From an uncultured Blautia sp. (GTDB lineage: Bacteria; Bacillota; Clostridia; Lachnospirales; Lachnospiraceae), in the NCBI GenBank assembly GCA_900547685.1, contig URHS01000022.1, positions 1 through 34,662 on the forward strand: DNA of 34,662 nt, written 5' to 3'. Below, piece by piece: positions 21,986 to 30,002 of this stretch. A model generated the notes under the pieces. That model searched no databases and had not been told where the DNA came from. It saw only the letters and a program-made list of their open reading frames with translations. The first letter of the stretch is position 1; each line of letters opens with the position of its first letter. The translations under genes and the position numbers were made by a program.

Positions 21986-23209
21986 TTAGCTCCTATAGTC
22001 CGCATTAATCTCAATATAACCATGTGTCAAATCACAACCCCATGCTGTTGCACTTTCAGTTCCCTGCTTTATATCTGCTGCAATGGAAACCTCTGGCTGC
22101 GATAAGATTTCTGTAGCTTTTTCCTCACTGTAATTCAATGCCATTCCATTTTCTACAAGTTGTAATTTCCCCACATTGCTTTGTATAAACAAATCTGTTT
22201 TTTCCGGATCAAATTCTGCGCCTGCATATCCCATAGCACATAAAATCCTTCCCCAGTTGGCATCATGTCCCGCAATAGCTGTTTTTGTCAAATTGGAGCA
22301 AATCACAGATTTTGCCAACGTCTTTGCCTGTTTCTTCGTCTCTGCTCCCTGAATGGTTACTTCCAAAAGTGCTGTGGCACCTTCTCCGTCACCGGCAATT
22401 TTCTTTGCTAATATTGTATTTACTTCGTGAAGGGCTTCCTTAAAAATTTCAAACTCTTTTGTGCCCTTTTGAATTTCCTTATTTCCTGCCATTTGATTAG
22501 CTAAAAGCAGAACTGTATCATTTGTAGACGTATCTCCATCTACAGAAATCATATTGTAAGTTTCCTCTACATCACTACTTAAAGCCGCCTGCAATGCTTC
22601 CTTGGAAATCACTGCATCTGTTGTAATAAATGCCAGCATCGTACACATATTCGGATGAATCATACCGGATCCTTTGGCCATTCCGCCAATAGTTACCATC
22701 GTCCCATCAATTTCAACAGTTACTGCTGCTTCTTTTTCTTTTGTATCAGTAGTCATAATTGCCTTTGCAGCTAAATTCCCCATCTCCTGTCCAACTGCTT
22801 TTTCTTTTGCAAGTAAATGCACACCTGTTTTCATTTTTTCCACAGGAATCTGCATACCAATAACTCCTGTAGAAGCAATCAATACACTTTCTGTCTCTGT
22901 TTCCAATACTTTAGCAGCTTCTTTTGCCACTTCTTTACAGCATTCCATTCCTTTCTCTCCTGTACAGGCATTGGCAATTCCTGAATTAATAACAATTACC
23001 TGTGGCTTCGCACTGCTTTCTACCACTTTTTTATCCCATTTTACAGGGGCTGCCTTTACCACATTTGTAGTAAACGTGCCTGCTGCTTCACATGGTTTTT
23101 GACTATACACCAAAGCCATATCTGTTCTTCCCTGATATTTAATTCCCGCTGCTGCAGATGCTGCTTCAAATCCCTTTGCTGCAGTTACTCCACCATTTAT
23201 TATGTTCAT
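21986..23209 (-). CDS. argJ: Bifunctional ornithine acetyltransferase / N-acetylglutamate synthase ArgJ
   Basis: 407 residues. The self-cleavage site is visible in KGSGMIHPNMCTMLAFITTD: the threonine after NMC (about residue 189) becomes the N-terminal nucleophile of the beta chain. The family usually has Ala here; Cys is a mild variation. TNDTVLLLANQ and GHDANWGRILCAMGYAGAEF are conserved. It transfers the acetyl group from N-acetylornithine to glutamate, recycling acetyl groups, and may also use acetyl-CoA. It starts 2 bp after the GNAT gene. Confidence 0.95.
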   Translation of the reverse strand: MNIINGGVTAAKGFEAASAAAGIKYQGRTDMALVYSQKPCEAAGTFTTNVVKAAPVKWDKKVVESSAKPQVIVINSGIANACTGEKGMECCKEVAKEAAKVLETETESVLIASTGVIGMQIPVEKMKTGVHLLAKEKAVGQEMGNLAAKAIMTTDTKEKEAAVTVEIDGTMVTIGGMAKGSGMIHPNMCTMLAFITTDAVISKEALQAALSSDVEETYNMISVDGDTSTNDTVLLLANQMAGNKEIQKGTKEFEIFKEALHEVNTILAKKIAGDGEGATALLEVTIQGAETKKQAKTLAKSVICSNLTKTAIAGHDANWGRILCAMGYAGAEFDPEKTDLFIQSNVGKLQLVENGMALNYSEEKATEILSQPEVSIAADIKQGTESATAWGCDLTHGYIEINADYRS

Positions 23210-23211
23210 CC

Positions 23212-23667
23212 TTATCCCTCCTGCTGCACATTAAACTGCGTAATATTCTCTGTGTTTAAAATAAAATCATAGTAGTTTAAATCCTGTCTTTTCTGCCATC
23301 CAATCGTATTCCAAAAGGTATTTCCTATATCATTTTGAGCAAAGGCAATTAAAGAAACATGGTTAATTCCTTCCTTTTGCAGTGCATCCATAACAGCAAT
23401 TACCATGGCCTTTCCTATTCCCTGTCTTCTATATTTTTCGTCTACACATACGTGATAAAGACAGCCTCTTCGCCCATCATGTCCACATAAAATTGCCCCC
23501 ACAATTTTAGAATTTTTCACTGCTACTACACTGGTTTTTGGATTTCTTTCCAGAAATTTTCTTACTCCTTCTTTTGAATCATCAATGCTGCGTATTCCAA
23601 ATCCCTGTATTTTTTTCCATAAGCCATATACTTCCTCGTAATCTTCAATTACCATTTTTCTTATCAT
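23212..23667 (-). CDS. GNAT-family N-acetyltransferase in the arg operon
   Basis: 151 residues from ATG 23665-23667 (GAGAGGTGACAGGC upstream); the longer frame reads into argC. GNAT motif A is clear: LYHVCVDEKYRRQGIGKAMV (about 74-93) with the acetyl-CoA pyrophosphate-binding R-R-Q-G-I-G-K. The C-terminus has NTFWNTIGWQKRQDLNYYDF. It lies tightly between argC (13 bp) and argJ (2 bp). It might be a supplementary N-acetylglutamate synthase or acetylate another amine; the domain is sure, the substrate unknown. Confidence 0.85.
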   Translation of the reverse strand: MIRKMVIEDYEEVYGLWKKIQGFGIRSIDDSKEGVRKFLERNPKTSVVAVKNSKIVGAILCGHDGRRGCLYHVCVDEKYRRQGIGKAMVIAVMDALQKEGINHVSLIAFAQNDIGNTFWNTIGWQKRQDLNYYDFILNTENITQFNVQQEG

Positions 23668-23680
23668 GCCTGTCACCTCT

Positions 23681-24721
23681 CTATGGAAACATAGGAATAA
23701 GTTCAAGTCCCTCTTTTTCCTCTAACCCAAACATTAAATTCATATTTTGTACAGCCTGACCAGCCGCACCTTTTACCAGATTATCCAGAGCACCCATTAC
23801 AATAATTCTGTTCGTTCTTTCATCAATCTGAAAACCGATATCTGTATAATTACTTCCCTCTACCCATTTTGTTTCCGGATATACATTCTTTTCCAAAACA
23901 CGGATAAATTTTTCCTTGCCATAGTATTTATCATAGACTTTCTTTACTTCTTCATAAGTAACTTCTTTTTTCAGTTTTGCATACTCTGTAACCAGAATTC
24001 CTCTATTCATCGGTACAAGATGAGGGGTAAAATTCAAAACAATTTCCTCTCCTGCTGCATATCCCAACTGTTCTTCTATCTCCGGTGTATGACGATGATT
24101 TCCAACAGCATAAGCTTTCATATTTTCATTTACCTCGCAGAAGAGATTATCAACTTTTGCTCCTCTTCCAGCTCCGGATGTACCGGATTTTGCATCAATA
24201 ATTAAAGTATCTGTGTCAATCAGCCCTTCCTTCACAAGAGGATATGCCGACAAAATAGAACAAGTCGTATAACATCCCGGATTGGCTAAAAGCCTTGCAT
24301 TTTTAATCTTTTCTCTGTTGATTTCGCATAATCCATATACTGCTTCCTGAATAAACTGTGGACTTTTATGTGTAATTTTATACCATTTTTCATAAACAGA
24401 CACATCTTTCAATCTAAAGTCAGCGCTTAAATCTATAATTTTAACTTTTGAAAGGATTTCTTCATTTACAAGAGAAGAACATAGTCCCTGAGGTGTTGCG
24501 GTAAAGATTACATCTACCTGCTCTGCCAATGTTTCTATATCATCATCCATACAAGCTGCATCTACAATCTGAAACATATTTCTGTAAACGTCTGCATATT
24601 TTCTACCAAGATGACTTCTGGAACCATACCATTTAATTTCTGCATTTTTATGCCCAGTCAAAATTCTTACAAGCTCTCCGCCCGCATATCCTGTAGAACC
24701 AATAATTCCTACTTTAATCAT
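23681..24721 (-). CDS. argC: N-acetyl-gamma-glutamyl-phosphate reductase ArgC
   Basis: 346 residues. The NADP motif GIIGSTGYAGGELVRIL is at residues 5-21. The catalytic cysteine is in ANPGCYTTCSILSAYPL (about 149). SGTSGAGRGAK and YAVGNHRHTPEIEEQL are conserved. It reduces N-acetylglutamyl phosphate to the semialdehyde. It is first in the operon; GAAAGGAAG lies upstream of ATG. The promoter 77 bp away is covered by ARG-box-like sites. Confidence 0.96.
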   Translation of the reverse strand: MIKVGIIGSTGYAGGELVRILTGHKNAEIKWYGSRSHLGRKYADVYRNMFQIVDAACMDDDIETLAEQVDVIFTATPQGLCSSLVNEEILSKVKIIDLSADFRLKDVSVYEKWYKITHKSPQFIQEAVYGLCEINREKIKNARLLANPGCYTTCSILSAYPLVKEGLIDTDTLIIDAKSGTSGAGRGAKVDNLFCEVNENMKAYAVGNHRHTPEIEEQLGYAAGEEIVLNFTPHLVPMNRGILVTEYAKLKKEVTYEEVKKVYDKYYGKEKFIRVLEKNVYPETKWVEGSNYTDIGFQIDERTNRIIVMGALDNLVKGAAGQAVQNMNLMFGLEEKEGLELIPMFP

Positions 24722-24791
24722 CTCATTCTTCCTTTCTCTCTATCCTGTCTTTCATAAGATTCATATTTTATGTATATTTAAAATTTTATTT

Positions 24792-24827
24792 TGCATAATT
24801 ATACATCTACTTTTTCAATTATGCAAG
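24792..24827 (-). promoter_or_regulatory. Two ARG-box-like sites (ArgR/AhrC operator)
   Basis: Two related imperfect palindromes: TGCATAATTATACA at 24792-24805 and, on the other strand, TGCATAATTGAA at 24814-24825. Their centres are 20 bp apart, about two helical turns, as expected for the hexameric arginine repressor. One covers the -10 and the other the -35. No argR gene is in the window. Confidence 0.65.
24798..24826 (-). promoter_or_regulatory. Sigma-A promoter of the arg operon
   Basis: On the minus strand TTGCAT (24821-24826), a 17-bp spacer and a perfect TATAAT (24798-24803). It lies 77 bp upstream of the argC ATG and is overlapped at both hexamers by ARG-box-like sequences. Confidence 0.85.
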
Positions 24828-24859
24828 AGTTTTTTCATTTTTTTACGGCGCTTTTTCTG

Positions 24860-24889
24860 TTGCTGTATACACAATAGGTATTCTATACT
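24860..24889 (+). promoter_or_regulatory. Candidate plus-strand promoter in the argC-udk gap
   Basis: TTGCTG (24860-24865), an 18-bp spacer and TATACT (24884-24889), divergent from the argC promoter. It would start a transcript at about 24896 that carries no substantial ORF and meets the hairpin and T-run near 25104. Confidence 0.4.
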
Positions 24890-24895
24890 AATAAA

Positions 24896-25107
24896 AAAAT
24901 TCTCTTTACAGAATATTTGACAACAGCATAAATATAAATGGCCGGAAAGCTGAAATCATCCCATTATACCGGACGTATCCATAAACTGTGATATAAAAAA
25001 CAGATGTTCAGCAACTTTTTATACAATAAAGAGAGTTGTCCTTTAAATATCATTCCGAAATATTTATATATTTCCGGATATGCATCTAAAGTAACAACTC
25101 CCTTTTT
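24896..25107 (+). ncRNA. Possible structured RNA in the 385-bp argC-udk gap
   Basis: The gap 24722-25106 contains the arg promoter and boxes on the left; the rest holds no convincing gene. On the plus strand a promoter-like pair at 24860-24889 and a terminator-like hairpin with TTTTTT near 25102-25107 frame about 210 nt. Between them GCTGAA (24949-24954) pairs with TTCAGC (25007-25012), continued by CATC/GATG. A small hairpin CAAC...GTTG at 25012-25038 competes with the terminator arm. A 17-codon ORF at 24938-24991 has no ribosome site. No known RNA family is recognised. Confidence 0.3.
25031..25104. terminator. Large bidirectional hairpin between the arg region and udk
   Basis: Outer arms near 25031-25045 (GAGAGTTGTCC) and 25088-25101 (GTAACAACTCCC) close over a strong inner stem made by TCCGAAATA (25053-25061) and TATTTCCGGA (25069-25078, one bulge). 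On the plus strand it is followed by TTTTTT; on the minus strand, just beyond the udk stop, by a weaker TCTTTATTGT tract. It probably terminates udk and any plus-strand transcript. Confidence 0.55.
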
Positions 25108-25724
25108 TATTCTTCACTATCTAAAATTTTCTGTATGGTATTTTTCACCAATTCAAAAGCCGTAGAGTTCATACCACTGTTAATTACAATGTCCGCCGTA
25201 CTTCTGGTAGGTTCTACATATAAATAATGCATAGGCTTTACCGTTGTCAGATACTGCTCTACCACTCCTTCAATGTCCCTTCCTCTTTCCTTTACGTCCC
25301 GGATAACACGACGCAGAATTCTCTCATCTGCATCTGCTTCCACATAAATTTTAATGTCCATTAAATTCCGCAGACGCTCATCTGCTAAAACAAGAATTCC
25401 CTCCAAAAGAATAACCTTTTTCGGTTCAACAATCTGAAACTCACCGGAACGATTATGCTGTGTATAGTCATACACAGGACATTGTATACTCTTACCTTCC
25501 TTCAGCTCCTGAAGCTGCCGTACTAAAAGTTCTGTTTCCATTGCATCCGGATGGTCATAATTGGTTTTTTTACGCTCCTCCAAAGTCATATCACTTTGGT
25601 CACGATAATAATTATCATGATAAATCACTGCCACATCATCTTTAAATTCATCTCTTAATCGATTTGTAAACGTTGACTTTCCGGAACCTGTTCCTCCGGC
25701 AATTCCTATAATCACACTTTTCAT
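25107..25724 (-). CDS. udk: Uridine kinase
   Basis: 205 residues from ATG 25722-25724; GGGG lies six bases before it, so it is preferred over the ATG four codons upstream. The P-loop is GIAGGTGSGKST (about 6-17). YHDNYYRDQ, NYDHPDAMETELL, YDYTQHNR and LEGILVLADERLR are typical uridine kinase segments, and RDVKERGRD is the lid. It phosphorylates uridine and cytidine with ATP or GTP in pyrimidine salvage. It is a single-gene unit with its own consensus promoter (25776-25804) and a hairpin directly downstream. Confidence 0.94.
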   Translation of the reverse strand: MKSVIIGIAGGTGSGKSTFTNRLRDEFKDDVAVIYHDNYYRDQSDMTLEERKKTNYDHPDAMETELLVRQLQELKEGKSIQCPVYDYTQHNRSGEFQIVEPKKVILLEGILVLADERLRNLMDIKIYVEADADERILRRVIRDVKERGRDIEGVVEQYLTTVKPMHYLYVEPTRSTADIVINSGMNSTAFELVKNTIQKILDSEE

Positions 25725-25775
25725 ATTTTTCCCCATCCGTATTTCACTATTTTTACTTCGGTTTAATGCGATTTT

Positions 25776-25804
25776 ATTATATAATTTACACCTTTTACTG
25801 TCAA
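25776..25804 (-). promoter_or_regulatory. Perfect sigma-A promoter of udk
   Basis: On the minus strand TTGACA (25799-25804), a 17-bp spacer and TATAAT (25776-25781), both exact consensus hexamers. It lies in the gap after pgi and separates udk from the upstream catabolic operon. Confidence 0.9.
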
Positions 25805-25838
25805 CGATATTTTATGTTATGTAGCAGCTTTGCAGTTT

Positions 25839-27155
25839 TTAAAATCCCGGTTTGCCTAAAAGGGCAAACATATTACTCTTATAACTCTCTACTCCCGGTT
25901 GATCAAAGGGATTAATTCCTCCAATATAACCGCTCACACCACAGGCAAACCAGAAAAAGTAGAACATCTGACCTAATGTATACGCATCCTGTTTTGGAAT
26001 TTTAATCCGCATCACAGGCACATTTCCTGTTTCATGCGCCAAAATTGTTCCTTCCATTGCCGCATGATTTACAAATTCTACACTTTTTCCTGCCAGATAA
26101 TTCAATCCGTCTAAATCTTCTGCTTCCTCAGGAATAAAAACTTTCTTTTCCGTTTCTTCCACATAGAGAACCGTTTCAAACAAAATTCTTGCTCCATCCT
26201 GTATATATTGCCCCATAGAATGTAAATCTGTGGTTAAATCTACAGATGCAGGGAACAGACCTCTCTGATTTTTCCCTTCGCTTTCTCCATAAAGCTGTTT
26301 CCACCACTCTGAAAAATAATGAAGACTTGGTTCATAATTTGCCAGAAGCTCAATTTCTTTTCCTTTTCTTAAAAGAAGGTTGCGACATGCCGCATATTGT
26401 AAAGAGGGATTTTCTTCGTAAGGTGCTTCCAACACTCTCTGACGCATATCTGCTGCGCCCTGCATCAAAGCTTTTATGTCTGCTCCACTAACGGCAATAG
26501 GTAAAAGACCTACTGCTGTGAGAACAGAATACCGGCCTCCTATATCATCCGGTATCACAAAGCAGGTATATCCTTCTTTGTCTGCCATCTTCTTTAATGC
26601 ACCGTTCGCCTTATCTGTGGTGGCATAAACACGTTTTGCAGCTTCTTCTTTTCCATACTTTTCTTCTAATTTTTTCTTAATTATTCGAAAAGCTACTGCT
26701 GACTCTGTAGTCGTACCTGATTTTGAAATCACATTAACAGAGAAATCACATCCTTCCAGCATATCTTCCAAGTCTGCCAGATATTTTGAGGAATTCGAGT
26801 TTCCACAAAAATAAATATGGGGTGCTTTTCTTTTTTCATCTGACAAACTATTAAAAAAGCTATGATGTAAAAATTCAATTGCAGCTCTTGCGCCTAAATA
26901 AGAACCGCCAATTCCCACTACTAAAAGTACATCAGAATTTTGTCGGATTTCTTCTGCTGCTTTTAAAATTCTTTCAAATTCATCTTTATCGTATTTTACA
27001 GGGTGATCCAACCAACCTGTAAAATCATTTCCTGCTCCATCTCTTTTCACAAGAGTATCTCTTGCGTGATTTACCGTAGATTTAAAATTTTTCAATTCCT
27101 CATCAGGTATCCATTTTGAAAGATTTAAGTGTTCAAATTCAATTTGCCTGTTCAT
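25839..27155 (-). CDS. pgi: Glucose-6-phosphate isomerase
   Basis: 438 residues, close to the approximately 450 of Gram-positive enzymes. GIGGSYLGARAA (about 81-92), VISKSGTTTESAVAFRI (sugar-phosphate site), DDIGGRYSVLTAVGLLP (PGI signature 1), the catalytic glutamate in QLYGESEGKNQ, and NPFDQPGVESYKSNMF (signature 2) are visible. It interconverts glucose-6-phosphate and fructose-6-phosphate. It starts 18 bp after the D-2-hydroxyacid dehydrogenase gene with no clear terminator between them, so it may be expressed from the TRAP operon; whether it belongs to that pathway is not known. Confidence 0.95.
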   Translation of the reverse strand: MNRQIEFEHLNLSKWIPDEELKNFKSTVNHARDTLVKRDGAGNDFTGWLDHPVKYDKDEFERILKAAEEIRQNSDVLLVVGIGGSYLGARAAIEFLHHSFFNSLSDEKRKAPHIYFCGNSNSSKYLADLEDMLEGCDFSVNVISKSGTTTESAVAFRIIKKKLEEKYGKEEAAKRVYATTDKANGALKKMADKEGYTCFVIPDDIGGRYSVLTAVGLLPIAVSGADIKALMQGAADMRQRVLEAPYEENPSLQYAACRNLLLRKGKEIELLANYEPSLHYFSEWWKQLYGESEGKNQRGLFPASVDLTTDLHSMGQYIQDGARILFETVLYVEETEKKVFIPEEAEDLDGLNYLAGKSVEFVNHAAMEGTILAHETGNVPVMRIKIPKQDAYTLGQMFYFFWFACGVSGYIGGINPFDQPGVESYKSNMFALLGKPGF

Positions 27156-27173
27156 GACCTGCCTCTTTTCTAC

Positions 27174-28139
27174 CTATTTATTCACAACATTCTGTGGATT
27201 ACCTTCCACATAAGCTTTCAGATTTTCATACGCACAATCCATAATTCTCTGTCTGCTTTCCTTTGGTGCCCAGGAGATATGAGGTGTAATAATACAATTT
27301 TTCGCCTTTAACAGAGGATTATCTCCTTTAATAGGCTCTGTAGAAACTACATCCAGTCCTGCTGCGTAAACTTTTCCTGAATTTAAAGCATCCGCTAAAT
27401 CCTGTTCTACTACAAGAGGACCTCTGGCATTATTCAGAATAATAACGCCATCTTTCATCTTCTCAATATTCTCTTTATTAATAATTCCTTCTGTCTCAGG
27501 GAACAGTGGACAGTGTAAAGCAATCACATCAGATTTTGCCAGTAATTCATCTAAAGATACATATTCTGCAATGGCTTTTCCCGTTTCATTCGGATAAGAA
27601 TCATGAGCAAGAACATGCATACCTAAAGCTTTTGCCAACTTACCTGTTGTCTGTCCGATTTTTCCAAATCCGATAATACCCATTGTTTTATTATCCAATT
27701 CAATTAAAGGATAGTCCCAATAACACCAGTCTTCATGATTTTGCCATTTTCCCTCATGTACAGTTTCATTATGATGACCGATGTGATGGCAAATTTCTAA
27801 CAAAAGTGCGATTGCAAATTGTCCCACTGATGCAGTTCCGTAAGTCGGTACATTTGTAACCGGAATTCCTTTTTCTTTTGCATACTGATAATCTACTACG
27901 TTATATCCCGTTGCCAGCAAACTAATCATCTTCATATTTTTGCAGGCATCAATCACATGCTTGTTAATTGGTGTTTTATTCGTATATACTACCTCTGCAT
28001 CTGCAATACGGGAAATAATTTCCTGGTCATCATCTACCGGTGTTCTGTCATATACAACAAGCTCTCCAAATTCTTTCAGAGCATCCCAGCTTAAGTCGCC
28101 GGGATTTTCTGTGTAACCATCTAATACAACAATTTTCAT
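27174..28139 (-). CDS. D-2-hydroxyacid dehydrogenase, glycerate dehydrogenase-like
   Basis: 321 residues. NAD-binding GFGKIGQTTGKLAKALGM (about 157-174), then the Arg of ILNNARGPLVVEQDL (about 234), a Glu in STEPIKGDNPLL, and the His of NCIITPHISWAPKESR (about 285). The pattern YTNKTPINKHVI followed by LLATGYNVVD is typical of hydroxypyruvate/glycerate dehydrogenases. It probably reduces a small 2-oxo acid (hydroxypyruvate or glyoxylate) with NADH. Lying directly after dctM, it may process one product of the aldolase step. AAGGAGG precedes the ATG. Confidence 0.88.
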   Translation of the reverse strand: MKIVVLDGYTENPGDLSWDALKEFGELVVYDRTPVDDDQEIISRIADAEVVYTNKTPINKHVIDACKNMKMISLLATGYNVVDYQYAKEKGIPVTNVPTYGTASVGQFAIALLLEICHHIGHHNETVHEGKWQNHEDWCYWDYPLIELDNKTMGIIGFGKIGQTTGKLAKALGMHVLAHDSYPNETGKAIAEYVSLDELLAKSDVIALHCPLFPETEGIINKENIEKMKDGVIILNNARGPLVVEQDLADALNSGKVYAAGLDVVSTEPIKGDNPLLKAKNCIITPHISWAPKESRQRIMDCAYENLKAYVEGNPQNVVNK

Positions 28140-28157
28140 AATACAAAAACCTCCTTG

Positions 28158-29441
28158 TCACTCTGCTCCGAAAATCAATTCTACCGGAGTTGTAATAATT
28201 TGTGGGAATACAATAAAGATGCAAAGGGAAATTGCAATAAGTAAAATCCATGGTACAGATGCCTTTATAATCCGCTCTAACGGTATTCCTGTAACATTTT
28301 CCGCCGCATACAAACATACCCCGACAGGTGGTGTAATCAGTCCAAAGGACAATGTAATAACCAAAAATACTACAAAGAATAACGGTGATACACCTACTGC
28401 CTGTACTGCCGGCAATAAAATCGGTACTAAAATAAAGATAGCTGCTGTTGCATCCATAAACATACCCACAACAATTAAAAACGCATATAATACAAACATA
28501 ATGATAATACGATTATCAGAAATTCCTGTAATCATATTGGCTACTTTTGATGGAAGTCCATCTAACTCAAAGAGTAAAGATGCCGGTTTTGCTGCAATTG
28601 CCACGAATAAAATAGTTCCTGTAGATCTTGCATTTTTGCAAATAATTCTCGGAATATCTTTCCATGTCAAATTTTTATAAACATAAATAGATACTAAAAT
28701 TGTATATACAACTGCAATGGCTGCACCTTCTGTCGGTGTATAAAATCCTGTATATACGCCGCCTAATAAAATAACCGGTGTTAAGAGTGCAGGAATCGCA
28801 TTTAAAAAAGCTTTTCCCAGCTTTTTGGCTTCAAAAGAAGTACGATCTCCTATACCATGTTTTTTACAGTATAAATAATTATATACCATAAAAATTAATC
28901 CAATAATAATTCCCGGAATTAATCCTGCCAAAAGAGCTTTTCCGATAGATACATTTGCTGTTGCTGCTGCGTTAATCATCAAGATACTTGGAGGAATAAC
29001 GGAAGCCAGCATAGAACCAGACAGGTTTATTGCAGTTGCATAATCCTTTGGATATCCTTTTTTGTTTAATGCATTAATACTCATTTTTCCAATGGATGCA
29101 ATTGCTGCTACAGAAGAGCCTGACATTCCTGCAAAAATCATATTTACTACAACGGATACATGTCCTAATCCACCGTAAATCCAACCAACCAATGCTTCTG
29201 CAAGTCCGTAAATCTTATCTGCTACACCACCCTCGTCCATCAAAGAACCACACAGAATAAACAATGGAACAGCTACCATAATAAAACTGTTCATAGATGT
29301 AAACATAGACTGTGCAGCTAAAGAAAGCGGTATATCAGACATGGTTACAATACAGATAACTGCTGACGCTCCCAGAGATACCGCAATGGGTACACCTAAA
29401 AACATCAATACAATAAAAATAATAATTAATGCCCAACTCAT
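28158..29441 (-). CDS. dctM: TRAP transporter large permease (DctM family)
   Basis: 427 residues, about twelve membrane helices. Typical segments: LMFLGVPIAVSLGASA near the N-terminus, FVMVAVPLFILCGSLM-type region (IMVAVPLFILCGSLMDEGGV), AGMSGSSVAAIASIGK, SMLASVIPPSILMI and LITPPVGVCLYAAENV. With DctQ it forms the sodium-coupled membrane part of a tripartite carboxylate transporter. It starts 6 bp after dctQ. Confidence 0.94.
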   Translation of the reverse strand: MSWALIIIFIVLMFLGVPIAVSLGASAVICIVTMSDIPLSLAAQSMFTSMNSFIMVAVPLFILCGSLMDEGGVADKIYGLAEALVGWIYGGLGHVSVVVNMIFAGMSGSSVAAIASIGKMSINALNKKGYPKDYATAINLSGSMLASVIPPSILMINAAATANVSIGKALLAGLIPGIIIGLIFMVYNYLYCKKHGIGDRTSFEAKKLGKAFLNAIPALLTPVILLGGVYTGFYTPTEGAAIAVVYTILVSIYVYKNLTWKDIPRIICKNARSTGTILFVAIAAKPASLLFELDGLPSKVANMITGISDNRIIIMFVLYAFLIVVGMFMDATAAIFILVPILLPAVQAVGVSPLFFVVFLVITLSFGLITPPVGVCLYAAENVTGIPLERIIKASVPWILLIAISLCIFIVFPQIITTPVELIFGAE

Positions 29442-29447
29442 ACTCTA

Positions 29448-29984
29448 TCACCCCTGTTCCAATGCCTTTTGTTTTTCTGTTTCTTTATCTCCGATTGCTA
29501 CTTTTTCGTGGTGTTCTATAAAGCTCTCTGCCACACCGATAATTCCAAGTACACCTGCAATAGGCTGACAAATACCAATTACCCACATTGGAATTGCTAA
29601 TGCCGTTCCCATTTCATTCATCATAATCTGCTGGCGCACAACTTCAATTCCCCATATAACCATAAATCCGAAAAAAGCAACAACAACCACTGCATATAAA
29701 ATCTCACTGAATTTTTTCAGCCACTTAGGTCCTACCTGCAAAAGTAAGGTAACACGAGATGACTCTGCTTGATTAAAACCTGATGCCAATGCTACAAACA
29801 TCATCCATAAAAACAAATAACGGCTGGTTTCTTCTGTCCACGGAAATGGATGTCCGATAATACGTCCTACAATCTGTAAAAGAATTGTCGCTAACATTCC
29901 CACAACCATAATTGCCAAAATTACATTTTCTATTTTGTTTACACATCCAAATACTTTTGAAATGCCACTTTTCTTTTTCTCCAT
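29448..29984 (-). CDS. dctQ: TRAP transporter small permease (DctQ family)
   Basis: 178 residues with four membrane helices. RIIGHPFPWTEETSRYLFLW (about 51-70) is the DctQ signature, followed by ASGFNQAESSRVTLL. It partners DctM. GGGGGAA precedes the ATG, and it follows dctP by 18 bp. Confidence 0.93.
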   Translation of the reverse strand: MEKKKSGISKVFGCVNKIENVILAIMVVGMLATILLQIVGRIIGHPFPWTEETSRYLFLWMMFVALASGFNQAESSRVTLLLQVGPKWLKKFSEILYAVVVVAFFGFMVIWGIEVVRQQIMMNEMGTALAIPMWVIGICQPIAGVLGIIGVAESFIEHHEKVAIGDKETEKQKALEQG

Positions 29985-30002
29985 GAAAATTCCCCCATTG
30001 TT

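Noticed and set aside
24911..24945. TTGACA at 24918-24923 as a plus-strand -35
   Set aside because: No -10-like hexamer occurs at 16-18 bp downstream; the TTGCTG/TATACT pair upstream is better.
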